Source: Bacteroidales bacterium (GTDB lineage Bacteria; Bacteroidota; Bacteroidia; Bacteroidales; P3). Taken from it: DNA of 64,000 nucleotides. Within the stretch, counting starts at the first letter, position 1; each line of letters opens with the position of its first letter. The notes below the pieces were generated by a model, which saw nothing but the letters and a program-made list of their open reading frames with translations, ran no database searches and was not told where the DNA came from. The translations under genes and the position numbers were made by a program. Below, piece by piece: positions 33,709-43,591 of the stretch. The DNA lies in assembly GCA_017429685.1 (NCBI GenBank), contig JAFROL010000001.1:1-64000 (forward strand). The letters run 5' to 3'.

Positions 33709-36141
33709 ATGAATATTTTGTCAAAAAAACATATATTTACAATCCTCTTCACACTGCTTTGGGCCACCTCGGCGGCCCAAACTTACACCATCAGCGGCAG
33801 CGTTATCGACTCGGTCAGCGGCGAAACGCTGATCGGCGCCGCCGTAATGGATATGCGCAGCGGCAAAGGGGCACTGACCAACGATCAGGGGCGCTTCTCG
33901 CTGACGCTGAAAAGCGACAGCGTCAGGCTGCGCGTCACCTATGTAGGCTACCAGCCCGTCTTCGAAGACATCCTGCTGAAAAGCAACCAAAAGCGCAACT
34001 ACAGTTTGCGGTCGAGCGTCGAACTGAAGACCGTCGTCATAAAAAGCGAGCGTGTCGACAACGCCCGGTCGTCGCAGATGAGTGCCATACAGGTCCCTGT
34101 CGAACAGCTCAAGTCGGTCCCCGTCCTTTTCGGCGAAGCCGACCTGGTCAAAGCGCTGCAGCTGATGCCCGGCGTGCAGAGCGGCTCGGAGGGCAACAGC
34201 GGATTCTATGTCCGCGGCGGCGGTCCCGACGAGAACCTCTTCCTCCTCGACGGCGTGCCACTATACAACGTGAGCCATATGGGAGGTTTCTTCTCCACCT
34301 TCAACACCGACGCCGTCAAAAACGTGACGCTCTACAAAGGCAGCTTCCCCGCACGATTCAGCGGGCGACTGTCGTCGGTGCTCGACGTCACCACCAACAA
34401 CGGCAACGACAAGCAGCTGCACGGCAACGCCTCGATAGGCTTCATCTCTGCCAAGCTCAACCTTGAAGGGCCCATCAGGAGCGAACGCACCACTTTCTCG
34501 CTCTCTGCCCGCCGCACCTACGCCGACTTCCTGCTGCAGCCGCTTGTCAAAAAACTGGCCGACAACAGGGACTACAAACTGCGTGCCGGATACTACTTCT
34601 ACGACATCAACGGCAAGCTGACGCACCGTTTCAGCGACCGCAGCCGCCTCTTTGCCAGCTACTTTATGGGCTCCGACGTGGTGTATACACGCATCCGCAC
34701 CCTCGCCACCGACGTGCAGGAACAATATCTCGACTTCAACACCCGATGGGGAAACATCGTGGCTTCGGCGCGATGGAACTATGAGCTGACGCCAAAGCTG
34801 TTTATGAACATCACCGGATCCTATACCCGCTACAGCAACAATGTCGGAGTGGCTTACGAAACCGAAACATTAGCCACCGAGGAGACCGAAAGTACCACGT
34901 CGGAATTCAAGATGGACTACCTGTCGCTCATCAACGACTTCAGCCTGCGTGCCGACTTCGACTACACGCCCAACCCCGACCACCTTGTCAAATTCGGCAC
35001 CTCGTACATACACCACCTGTTCCAGCCGGAAGTGTCGAGCGCACACCTCAACGCCTACAGCGCCGAGATGATGAACAGCTCTTATATCATCGACACTTCC
35101 GTCAATTCGGGCAGCACACGTGCCGAAGAGCTGACAGCCTATATCGAGGACGATTGGAGCATCAACCAGGCCATCAAAGTCAACTACGGACTGAACGTCA
35201 GCGGATTTGCCGTAGACCACACCTTCTACCCCACCCTGCAGCCCCGCCTGTCGGGCCGCGTTATGCTTCGCGACGACTTTTCGCTCAAAGCCGGATATGC
35301 CTATATGACACAGTTTATGCATCTGCTCTCCACCACCAGCGTCAGTATGCCCACCGACCTATGGGTGCCCGTCACAGCCACAATACCGCCTATGCACGCC
35401 CATCAGGTGGCAACAGGCCTTTTCTATGAAATCAGCGCCATCGGCGACCTCTCGGTCGAAGCTTACTACAAGCAGATGCACAACCTGCTGGAATACAAAG
35501 ACGGTGCCTCGTTTTTCGGCAGCAGCGAAAAATGGGAGGACAAAGTGGTGCTCGGTGACGGATGGGCCTACGGCGTCGAGCTGATGCTGCAACGCAATAT
35601 CGGCAACCTGACAGGCTGGATAGGATACACCTGGAGCCGCACAATGCGTCTCTTCGACCGGCCGGGACAAGAACTCAACGACGGCAACCCTTTCCCCGCA
35701 AAATACGACCGACGGCACGACCTGAGTATCGTCTTGAGCTACAAAATCAACGACAACATCGACCTCAGCGCCACGTGGGTCTACAGTTCCGGCAATGCCG
35801 CCACGCTGAGCCTGCAAGAATACGCACAGGCGCAGGAAACCGCCAACGAATACGCCGACATCGACCCCAACGGGTGGAACGGATACATCTCGCAATCCAG
35901 CGGACGCAACAATTTCCGTATGCCCGACTATCACCGTATGGACATCAGCGCCAACTTCCACCGCAAATTCAAACGTTGCAGCCGCACAATCAACGTCAGC
36001 GTCTACAACCTCTACAACCGCAAGAACCCATATATGATCTACGAAAGCCACGAACACACCTGGAACGGATACAACGGCGCCCTCGTCCAGCTCTCCATCT
36101 TCCCCATCCTGCCCTCCGTGGCCTACACGCTAAAATTCTGA
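33709..36141 (+). CDS. TonB-dependent receptor with carboxypeptidase-like domain
   Basis: An 810-residue outer-membrane receptor. Signal peptide (about residues 1-22), then a carboxypeptidase D-like regulatory domain (TISGSVIDSVSGETLIGAAVMD..., about 25-110), plug domain (about 120-230; LVKALQLMPGVQSGSEGNSGFYVRGGGPDENLFLLDGVPLYN), and a 22-strand barrel ending PSVAYTLKF. The plug motif FYVRGGGPDENL is typical of Bacteroidota receptors paired with a DUF4249 lipoprotein, which follows at 36223. Substrate unknown; not a SusC type. Confidence 0.9.
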   Translation: MNILSKKHIFTILFTLLWATSAAQTYTISGSVIDSVSGETLIGAAVMDMRSGKGALTNDQGRFSLTLKSDSVRLRVTYVGYQPVFEDILLKSNQKRNYSLRSSVELKTVVIKSERVDNARSSQMSAIQVPVEQLKSVPVLFGEADLVKALQLMPGVQSGSEGNSGFYVRGGGPDENLFLLDGVPLYNVSHMGGFFSTFNTDAVKNVTLYKGSFPARFSGRLSSVLDVTTNNGNDKQLHGNASIGFISAKLNLEGPIRSERTTFSLSARRTYADFLLQPLVKKLADNRDYKLRAGYYFYDINGKLTHRFSDRSRLFASYFMGSDVVYTRIRTLATDVQEQYLDFNTRWGNIVASARWNYELTPKLFMNITGSYTRYSNNVGVAYETETLATEETESTTSEFKMDYLSLINDFSLRADFDYTPNPDHLVKFGTSYIHHLFQPEVSSAHLNAYSAEMMNSSYIIDTSVNSGSTRAEELTAYIEDDWSINQAIKVNYGLNVSGFAVDHTFYPTLQPRLSGRVMLRDDFSLKAGYAYMTQFMHLLSTTSVSMPTDLWVPVTATIPPMHAHQVATGLFYEISAIGDLSVEAYYKQMHNLLEYKDGASFFGSSEKWEDKVVLGDGWAYGVELMLQRNIGNLTGWIGYTWSRTMRLFDRPGQELNDGNPFPAKYDRRHDLSIVLSYKINDNIDLSATWVYSSGNAATLSLQEYAQAQETANEYADIDPNGWNGYISQSSGRNNFRMPDYHRMDISANFHRKFKRCSRTINVSVYNLYNRKNPYMIYESHEHTWNGYNGALVQLSIFPILPSVAYTLKF

Positions 36142-36209
36142 CCTGTGATAAGTGACCTGTGACACGAATGCGTCAGACACTAACGAATTAACAAATTAAC
36201 GAATTAACT
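36141..36209. repeat. GTGAC module and octamer array after the TonB receptor
   Basis: Directly after the TGA: CTGTGATAAGTGAC-CTGTGACACGAATGCGTCAGACACTAACG, then AATTAACA/AATTAACG octamers. Same order and orientation relative to the gene as at 31940-31851. Confidence 0.8.
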
Positions 36210-36222
36210 TTAACTTCTGAAA

Positions 36223-37221
36223 ATGAAACATTCCCATATCTCACATCCCAGCTTTCCGCTTTCCGTTTTCCGCTTTCCGCTTCCCATCCTCCTCGCCGTC
36301 CTTTTCGCCTCGTGCGAAAAAGTGGTGGAATTCGACATCGAAGACACCGAACGCCAAGTGGTCGTCAACGCACTGCCCTGCGCCGACAGCACGCTGTTCG
36401 TCAACATTACCTACAGCCGGTTCTTCCTCGACAACCAGCCCTTTGCACCGGTCGCCAACGCCACGATAAGCATCGACGCCAATGGCGTCACCTATGCAGC
36501 AACCAATCGCGACGGAGCAAACTACATATTCCCCTATCAGGCCGCTGCCGGCGACACGCTGACCGTTCACGTCAACGTTCCCGGACACGACGAAATCATC
36601 GGTGGCACGCGCATTCCGCCACTGCCGGCAATGGACAGCCTCACGGCCGAAATCGACACCCTGCAGCCCATCACCGCAGGCAACATATCCTTCAACCTCG
36701 ACGACCCCGAGGGCGACAACTACTACTATATCTTTATCCTCGAGCGCGACAGCGGCTCGCGATGGAACAACTGGGAGGAAAAATGGGACACCATCGACAC
36801 CGTGCGACACGCCTACTTCAACTGTCTGAACCACGAAGTCACCAACCCCGAGGTCAACAGTGCCGAAGGATTTATGGACTATTTCAGTATGCTGCTCTTC
36901 AACGATGCCAACATCGACGGCACAAACACCAAAATCACTCTGACCCTGTCGATGTTCAAGGACACCGCCGAACATCCGCTGATGCGGCAATACACGCTGG
37001 TGGTTGAGTCCCTGAGCAAAGACGCCCACCAATACATCAAAGAAATCAACGCTGCCTCGGGTATGACAAGCTATTTCGCCGAACCGTCGCAGATATACAG
37101 CAACCTCAGCTCCGGACTCGGCATCTTCGCAGGTATAGCACGTCGCCAGATACCGATAGTGTTCACCTACAAGGAGCAAGAGCCCGCCATATCGAAGAGC
37201 CCTTCACGGCCTGCACGATGA
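36223..37221 (+). CDS. DUF4249 lipoprotein with repeat-derived signal peptide
   Basis: A 332-residue lipoprotein partner of the upstream TonB receptor. The lipobox is LFASC (Cys near residue 31) and the mature part starts EKVVEFDIEDTERQVVVNAL, a DUF4249 Ig-like domain. Unusual: the hydrophobic core of the signal peptide (SFPLSVFRFPLP, residues about 10-21) is encoded by an inverted copy of the heptamer repeat (positions 36251-36285). The ATG at 36223 is the only reasonable start. Function probably in substrate capture on the cell surface. Confidence 0.85.
   Translation: MKHSHISHPSFPLSVFRFPLPILLAVLFASCEKVVEFDIEDTERQVVVNALPCADSTLFVNITYSRFFLDNQPFAPVANATISIDANGVTYAATNRDGANYIFPYQAAAGDTLTVHVNVPGHDEIIGGTRIPPLPAMDSLTAEIDTLQPITAGNISFNLDDPEGDNYYYIFILERDSGSRWNNWEEKWDTIDTVRHAYFNCLNHEVTNPEVNSAEGFMDYFSMLLFNDANIDGTNTKITLTLSMFKDTAEHPLMRQYTLVVESLSKDAHQYIKEINAASGMTSYFAEPSQIYSNLSSGLGIFAGIARRQIPIVFTYKEQEPAISKSPSRPAR
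36251..36285. repeat. Heptamer array inside a signal peptide
   Basis: Five CTTTCCG/TTTTCCG units (reverse complement of the CGGAAAG heptamer) encode the signal peptide core of the DUF4249 gene. Confidence 0.85.
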
Positions 37222-37254
37222 TCCGCAAAGGGTTGAATCTTCATTCAAGCACAA

Positions 37255-38688
37255 CTATTCCCGGCTCTGTTTCAGCTGCTCCACGTAGTCGTTGATTCGC
37301 ACCATCTGTTCGGGAATATTGATGCCTTGTGGGCATTCCTGCACACAGTGGCCACATCCTATGCAGTGGTCGGCCTGACGGAACGACGGCACCGCACGGT
37401 CGTATCCCACCAGAAAGGCTCGGCGGGCACGGCGGAACTCGCGACGACCCTCGTCTTCCGCCTCCCGTTCCCCGTTGAGCACATTGCCCTCGTTCAGGCA
37501 CTTGTTGTAGTGCGCAAACACGCCGGGAATGTCGATACCATACGGACACGGCATACAATATTTGCAATCGGTGCAGGGCACAGTCTTGAAGTTGGCATAG
37601 ACATCGGCTATCTCTTCAAGCATCTTCAACTCATCGTCGTTCAACGGCTTGTGGGGCGAATAGGTGCGTATGTTGTCCTGCAGGTGCTCCTTGTACGTCA
37701 TACCGCTAAGAACAGTCAATATCCTTGGCTGGTTGCCCGCAAAACGGAAGGCCCACGAGGCCACCGACGCCTGCGGGTCGCGCTGTTTCAGCATCTCCAC
37801 AGCGTGGTCGTTCAGGTTCACCAGCTGGCCGCCCAGCAGGGGTTCCATCACAAAGACCGGTATGTTGCGTTTTTCGAGCTCGCCATACAGGTAACTAGAA
37901 TTCGTGTTGCTCTCGTTGATCAGCTTCGAGTGGTTCCAGTCCACATAGTTGTGCTGTATCAGCACGTGGTCCCAATGGTAAAGTCCCTGATCCTGAAGCG
38001 ACAGCAGGTAGTCGAACACCCTTATGTCGCCGTGATACGAGAATCCAAGGTTGTGGATGCGGCCCTTTTCGCGCTCCTCGCACAGGAAGTCGAGCATACC
38101 GTTGTCGAAAAAGCGAGCCTTCAGGGTCTGCATCGGGTCAAGCTCGTTGCCGGCAGCATCCTTGCGCGTGCCACCGATGCTGTGCAGCATATAGTAGTCC
38201 AGATAGTCCACCTGCAGCTCCTTCATCGAATTGTGGTACATCTTTATGCTTTCCTGACGCGGCCAGGTGTTGCAGTTGAAGTTGGAGAGTTTTGTCGAGA
38301 CGAAATATTCATCCCTCTTGTGGCGGCTGAGGGCTATGCCGACAGCGTGCTCCGAGCGGCCTTTGCAATAGGGCGGTGCAGTGTCGAAGAGGTTGACACC
38401 GTGTCCGATGGCATAGTCCACCAGGTCGTTGATGGCATCCTGGTCCAGTTCCTGGTCCTGCTCGCGGCCACTGTTGCCGTCAAGGGTAGGGAAACGCATA
38501 CATCCATAGCCCAGCAGCGACACCTGCTCGCCATGGAGGTTTTCGCGCATTGTCATTTTGCCAACGGGCACTTCGCCCAGGCTTACGCCTTCGGCCACAG
38601 TCTGGTTTTTGGGTGTGCATCCGGCGGCTACCGCAGCGGTGGCCACAGCTCCTGCCGATGCTGTTTTCAAGAATTTTCGTCTATCCAT
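37255..38688 (-). CDS. Aldo/keto reductase with C-terminal ferredoxin domain
   Basis: A 477-residue protein. N-terminal RRKFLKTASAGAVATAAVAAGC looks like a twin-arginine signal with a lipoprotein cysteine. Aldo/keto reductase barrel (about 60-350): GVNLFDTAPPYCKGRSEHAVG, LDYYMLHSIGG. C-terminal 4Fe-4S parts: CTDCKYCMPCPYGIDIPG and CIGCGHCVQECPQGINIPEQM. This fusion is common in anaerobes; the electron donor is probably ferredoxin-type and the substrate unknown. Contains the only CATG I found in the window (38532-38535). Confidence 0.9.
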   Translation of the reverse strand: MDRRKFLKTASAGAVATAAVAAGCTPKNQTVAEGVSLGEVPVGKMTMRENLHGEQVSLLGYGCMRFPTLDGNSGREQDQELDQDAINDLVDYAIGHGVNLFDTAPPYCKGRSEHAVGIALSRHKRDEYFVSTKLSNFNCNTWPRQESIKMYHNSMKELQVDYLDYYMLHSIGGTRKDAAGNELDPMQTLKARFFDNGMLDFLCEEREKGRIHNLGFSYHGDIRVFDYLLSLQDQGLYHWDHVLIQHNYVDWNHSKLINESNTNSSYLYGELEKRNIPVFVMEPLLGGQLVNLNDHAVEMLKQRDPQASVASWAFRFAGNQPRILTVLSGMTYKEHLQDNIRTYSPHKPLNDDELKMLEEIADVYANFKTVPCTDCKYCMPCPYGIDIPGVFAHYNKCLNEGNVLNGEREAEDEGRREFRRARRAFLVGYDRAVPSFRQADHCIGCGHCVQECPQGINIPEQMVRINDYVEQLKQSRE

Positions 38689-38689
38689 T

Positions 38690-38775
38690 TTACAAGTTGA
38701 AAGTTGAGAGTTGAAAGCTGAAATCACTGACCGCGTCAGCCACTAACACATTATTAATGCATTAACACATTCAAC
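38690..38775. repeat. AGTTGAA heptamers and octamer array
   Basis: AAGTTGA-AAGTTGA-GAGTTGA-AAGCTGA heptamers (38690-38725), the CCGCGTCAGCCACTAAC linker, then octamers (CATTAACA). The octamers encode the last residues NVLMH and the stop of the barrel gene at 38754. Confidence 0.8.
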
Positions 38776-39509
38776 GAAGTGGTGTGTCCGTAGAACGGGC
38801 TGAAGATGTAGTCGCCATAGTATCCTCCGAACGGTGTGCCGAAGAGCATCGGCGTGAAGGCCCCCGTGCGGTCGTCGATGACGGTGAAGTGAATGTCGAG
38901 GAAACTGCTTTCGCCTATGCGATAGCGCATTGCGGCACTGAACGCCGTCGCGTCGAGCATCAGCGGCATATCGGCCGGAAACCAGGGATTGAACAGGGCT
39001 GCCGATGCAAGGCCTCCCGAGGTGTGCAGGAGCGAGGCAGCCACCCACAGGCGGTCGTTGACGCGATAGGAGGCCGAAAGGTTGAGGGCAGCGGCAGCAG
39101 CACTGTAGTTGCGCACAGGTGCCAGATTGCGCACCTCGCGGCCACGGATATTGTAGCCGCCGGGATACATCGAATAGGAGTCGAGCATCGTGACCGACGC
39201 ATTGATTTTCAGGCGGTCGCTGGGCTGAAATGTCAGCGACGGAGTGATGGTGAAATAGGGCGACGTGGCGCTCCGGTTGCCCACGATGCCGGTGCCCATC
39301 GAAAGGTGGAATTGCCAACGGCGCAGGCTGTCGTCGTCAAGCAGCCGACTGGTGCCCTCCAGCGGATGCATAGGCCGCACCGAAGCGGGGACATTGCCCA
39401 CAGCGATGTCGCCGCTATGCGACACGATGGTATCCTCCTGGCTCCGCGCTACAAGGGGCATAGCCAGCAGCATTGCGGCAAGTGTAATCGTTTTATACAA
39501 TCTTTTCAT
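38754..39509 (-). CDS. Outer-membrane beta-barrel hypothetical protein
   Basis: A 251-residue exported protein; signal peptide MKRLYKTITLAAMLLAMPLVARSQ. The rest is a strand-rich barrel (WQFHLSMGTGIVG, YFTITPSLTFQPSDRLKINASVTML, LNLSASYRVNDRLWVAASLLHT, AAMRYRIGESSFLDIHFTVI). No named family. The extreme C-terminus (NVLMH and stop) is made from the octamer repeat, so the original C-terminus may have been eroded or extended by the array. Confidence 0.7.
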   Translation of the reverse strand: MKRLYKTITLAAMLLAMPLVARSQEDTIVSHSGDIAVGNVPASVRPMHPLEGTSRLLDDDSLRRWQFHLSMGTGIVGNRSATSPYFTITPSLTFQPSDRLKINASVTMLDSYSMYPGGYNIRGREVRNLAPVRNYSAAAAALNLSASYRVNDRLWVAASLLHTSGGLASAALFNPWFPADMPLMLDATAFSAAMRYRIGESSFLDIHFTVIDDRTGAFTPMLFGTPFGGYYGDYIFSPFYGHTTSLNVLMH

Positions 39510-39575
39510 ATTCCTATAAACGGACCTTTGTCTATTTTATTGTGCGAACTGTAAATTGTGATTAGTGAATTTAAA

Positions 39576-39677
39576 AAGGGAAGTTAAGGGAAGTTAGGGG
39601 AAGTTAAGGGAAGTTAAGGGACAATACGAATTATCTTTCCGCTTTCCGCTTTCCGTTCTCCGCTTTCCGTTCTCCGC
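39576..39677. repeat. Decamer and heptamer arrays after radA
   Basis: In radA sense: TGA stop, heptamers GCGGAGA/ACGGAAA (39677-39636), the block GATAATTCGTATTGTCC, then decamers CTTAACTTCC (39622-39576). The same order occurs after the polyferredoxin gene. Confidence 0.9.
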
Positions 39678-41060
39678 TCACGCAAACAGTGCGCGGAACA
39701 CCTCCTCTATCACCGCCACTTCGACAATCTGCAGACCGAAGCGTTTCTTGTTGATTCCCCGCATATTGTATTTCGACACAAATATCTTTTCGAACCCTAT
39801 GCGGTCGGCTTCGGTTATACGCTGTTCGACGCGGCTGACGGGACGCACCTCGCCGCTGAGTCCCATTTCGGCTGCGAAGCAGTAGCGCGGCGAGATAGGC
39901 ATATCTACATTCGACGAAAGCACCGAGCAGGCCACAGCAAGGTCGATGGCAGGGTCGCTGACGCGGATGCCGCCGGCGATGTTGAGGAAGACATCCTTGG
40001 CTCCGAGCTTGAAACCGCAACGCTTCTCGAGCACAGCCAGCAGCATCGACAAACGCCTGAAGTCAAAGCCGTTGGCGTTGCGCTGTGGCGTACCGTAGAC
40101 CGCCGAGGATACCAGCGACTGGACCTCGATAAACATCGGACGCGCACCCTCCAGCGTGGCAGCAACAGCACATCCGCTGAGGTTCTCGTCGCGCTGCGAA
40201 AGCAGGAATTCCGACGGGTTGGACACCTCGCGCAGCCCGTCGCCCTGCATCTCGAAGATGCCAATTTCGGCCGTCGAGCCGAAACGGTTCTTCAGCGAGC
40301 GCAGCATACGGTAGCCGTAGTTGCGGTCGCCCTCGAACTGGAGGACGCAGTCCACAATATGCTCCATCACCTTCGGACCGGCCAGGTTGCCGTCCTTCGT
40401 GATGTGCCCCACCAGGAGGATCGGCAGCGACCTTTCCTTGGCCAGACGCTGGAATTCGGCCGTGCATTCGCGTATCTGCGAAATGCTGCCCGCCGACGAG
40501 TCTATCGTCTCGCTGCTGATGGTCTGTATCGAATCCACCACAAGTATGTCGGGCCGCACCTGCTCTATATGTTCCACAATCCGCTGAGTGACAGTCTCCG
40601 ACACAACATAACACTCTTCGCTTTCCGCTTTCCGCTCCCCCATCAGCCTGTCGGCGCGCATCTTTATCTGTTGCTCGCTCTCCTCACCGCTGACGTACAG
40701 GATACGCCTGTCGGGGATGTTCAGCGCCGTCTGCAGCAGCAGCGTCGATTTGCCGATGCCCGGCTCTCCACCCAAAAGTATGAGCGAGCCAGGGACAATC
40801 CCGCCACCAAGGACGCGGTCGAACTCGGCACAGCCCGTAGGGATACGCTGCGTCTCTGCCGCAACGACTTGACTGATAGGCTTGGGAGTCGATGCCGACA
40901 GCGGCGAATGCAGTTTCGAGGACGACGAAGCCGGCTTCACCGCCTGCACCACCTCCTCGCTGAAAGTGTTCCACTTGCCGCATTCCGGGCACTTGCCAAG
41001 CCACGAGCTCGACTGATAGCCACACTCACTGCAGAAAAAAAACGATTTAACCTTTGCCAT
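39678..41060 (-). CDS. radA: DNA repair protein RadA
   Basis: A 460-residue RadA (Sms), which promotes branch migration in recombination. Domains: C4 zinc finger CSECGYQSSSWLGKCPECGKW (residues 10-30), RecA-like core with Walker A GGEPGIGKSTLL, the KNRFG motif (LKNRFGSTAEIGIFEM), and the Lon-like C-terminal domain (DVFLNIAGGIRVSDPAIDLAV). An insertion GERKAES (about residues 141-147) after RADRLM matches the heptamer repeat and lies in a surface region before the next strand. The stop codon abuts a heptamer array. Confidence 0.96.
   Translation of the reverse strand: MAKVKSFFFCSECGYQSSSWLGKCPECGKWNTFSEEVVQAVKPASSSSKLHSPLSASTPKPISQVVAAETQRIPTGCAEFDRVLGGGIVPGSLILLGGEPGIGKSTLLLQTALNIPDRRILYVSGEESEQQIKMRADRLMGERKAESEECYVVSETVTQRIVEHIEQVRPDILVVDSIQTISSETIDSSAGSISQIRECTAEFQRLAKERSLPILLVGHITKDGNLAGPKVMEHIVDCVLQFEGDRNYGYRMLRSLKNRFGSTAEIGIFEMQGDGLREVSNPSEFLLSQRDENLSGCAVAATLEGARPMFIEVQSLVSSAVYGTPQRNANGFDFRRLSMLLAVLEKRCGFKLGAKDVFLNIAGGIRVSDPAIDLAVACSVLSSNVDMPISPRYCFAAEMGLSGEVRPVSRVEQRITEADRIGFEKIFVSKYNMRGINKKRFGLQIVEVAVIEEVFRALFA
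40617..40638. repeat. Heptamer insertion inside radA
   Basis: About three CTTTCCG units (21 bp) in frame, encoding GERKAES in the RadA core domain. Confidence 0.75.
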
Positions 41061-41074
41061 TTAGAATTTAAATT

Positions 41075-41247
41075 TATGTTAAGGGAAGTTAAGGGGAGTT
41101 AAAGGAAGTTAAGGGAAGTTAAAGGAAGTTAAAGGACAATACGAATTATCTTTCCGATTTCCGTTCTCCGTTCTCCGTTCTCCGCTCTCCGTTTTCCGCT
41201 CTCCGTTTTCCGTTCTCCGTTTTCCGCTCTCCGTTTTCCGTTCTCCG

Positions 41248-41250
<3 letters not shown>
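41075..41250. repeat. Decamer and long heptamer arrays after the polyferredoxin gene
   Basis: In gene sense: TAA stop, about 13 heptamers (CGGAGAA, CGGAAAA, CGGAGAG types; 41248-41152), then the conserved GATAATTCGTATTGTCC block, then decamers CTTAACTTCC/CTTTAACTTC up to the radA start. Confidence 0.92.
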
Positions 41251-42765
<1,515 letters not shown>

Positions 42766-42777
42766 ATTAATAATTAT

Positions 42778-42924
42778 TTAATTTGTTAATTCGTTAATTT
42801 GTTAATTCGTTAATCACTAACCGCGTAAGCCACTAACACAATAACGCATTCACACATTAACACATTCCCCAAAGACCGCTTCAGCCACTAACGCAATAAC
42901 GCATTAACACACTAACGCATTCCC
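42778..42924. repeat. Octamer arrays, opposing orientation
   Basis: TTAATTCG/TTAATTTG units, then two successive linker-like motifs (GCGTAAGCCACTAAC and GCTTCAGCCACTAAC), each followed by CATTAACA/CAATAACG octamers. Confidence 0.85.
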
Positions 42925-43077
42925 TTAACGTCATTTCTCCGAAAAAATTTTCCACACCAACAAAAAAATCCATTTCGCCACCCGCTCATCACTACCCACA
43001 AAGGCAACCAAAACCAAACCACAAAAAAACACATCCTATATATCACTCACAACCAAACCTTTAGTACACCTGCTTCG

Positions 43078-43174
43078 CCCGTTGTACGGTATTTGTACGG
43101 TATATGTACGGTATTTGTACGCTTTCGAAGCGTACAAATACCGTACATATACTGTACAAATACCGTACAACGGG
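43078..43174. repeat. 97-bp near-perfect palindrome of 11-bp GTAC units
   Basis: Arms of 48 bp around a central base, with one mismatch in the arm (43099/43153) and one near the centre. Ends CCCGTTGTACG / CGTACAACGGG as at 27605. Unit TGTACGGTATT/A, four per arm. Confidence 0.95.
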
Positions 43175-43266
43175 TAGCGAAAGTGCTGGAGTAGAGGTCG
43201 GTGGGATGTCTTCGTCGGCGGTGTTTGCAGGCGATGTGGCTGCGTACCAGATTGCCGTTGCCATAT

Positions 43267-43307
43267 CTTCGCTTTCCGTTTTCCACATTTCCGTTTTCCG
43301 CTCCCTT
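43267..43307. repeat. Inverted heptamer array
   Basis: CTTTCCG/TTTTCCA/TTTCCGT units pointing opposite to the next heptamer block at 43414. Confidence 0.7.
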
Positions 43308-43413
43308 GCGCGCCTCAATGCGTCGGAATCGTTTTTTTTGTGTATTTTTGCAAAACGGTTCAGACGGAAACGGGAACGAAAATAGAAGCAAAACCACAAC
43401 TGAATCAGCATTT

Positions 43414-43560
<147 letters not shown>

Positions 43561-43591
43561 TCATATAGCTAAACAATAAAAACAAGACAAT

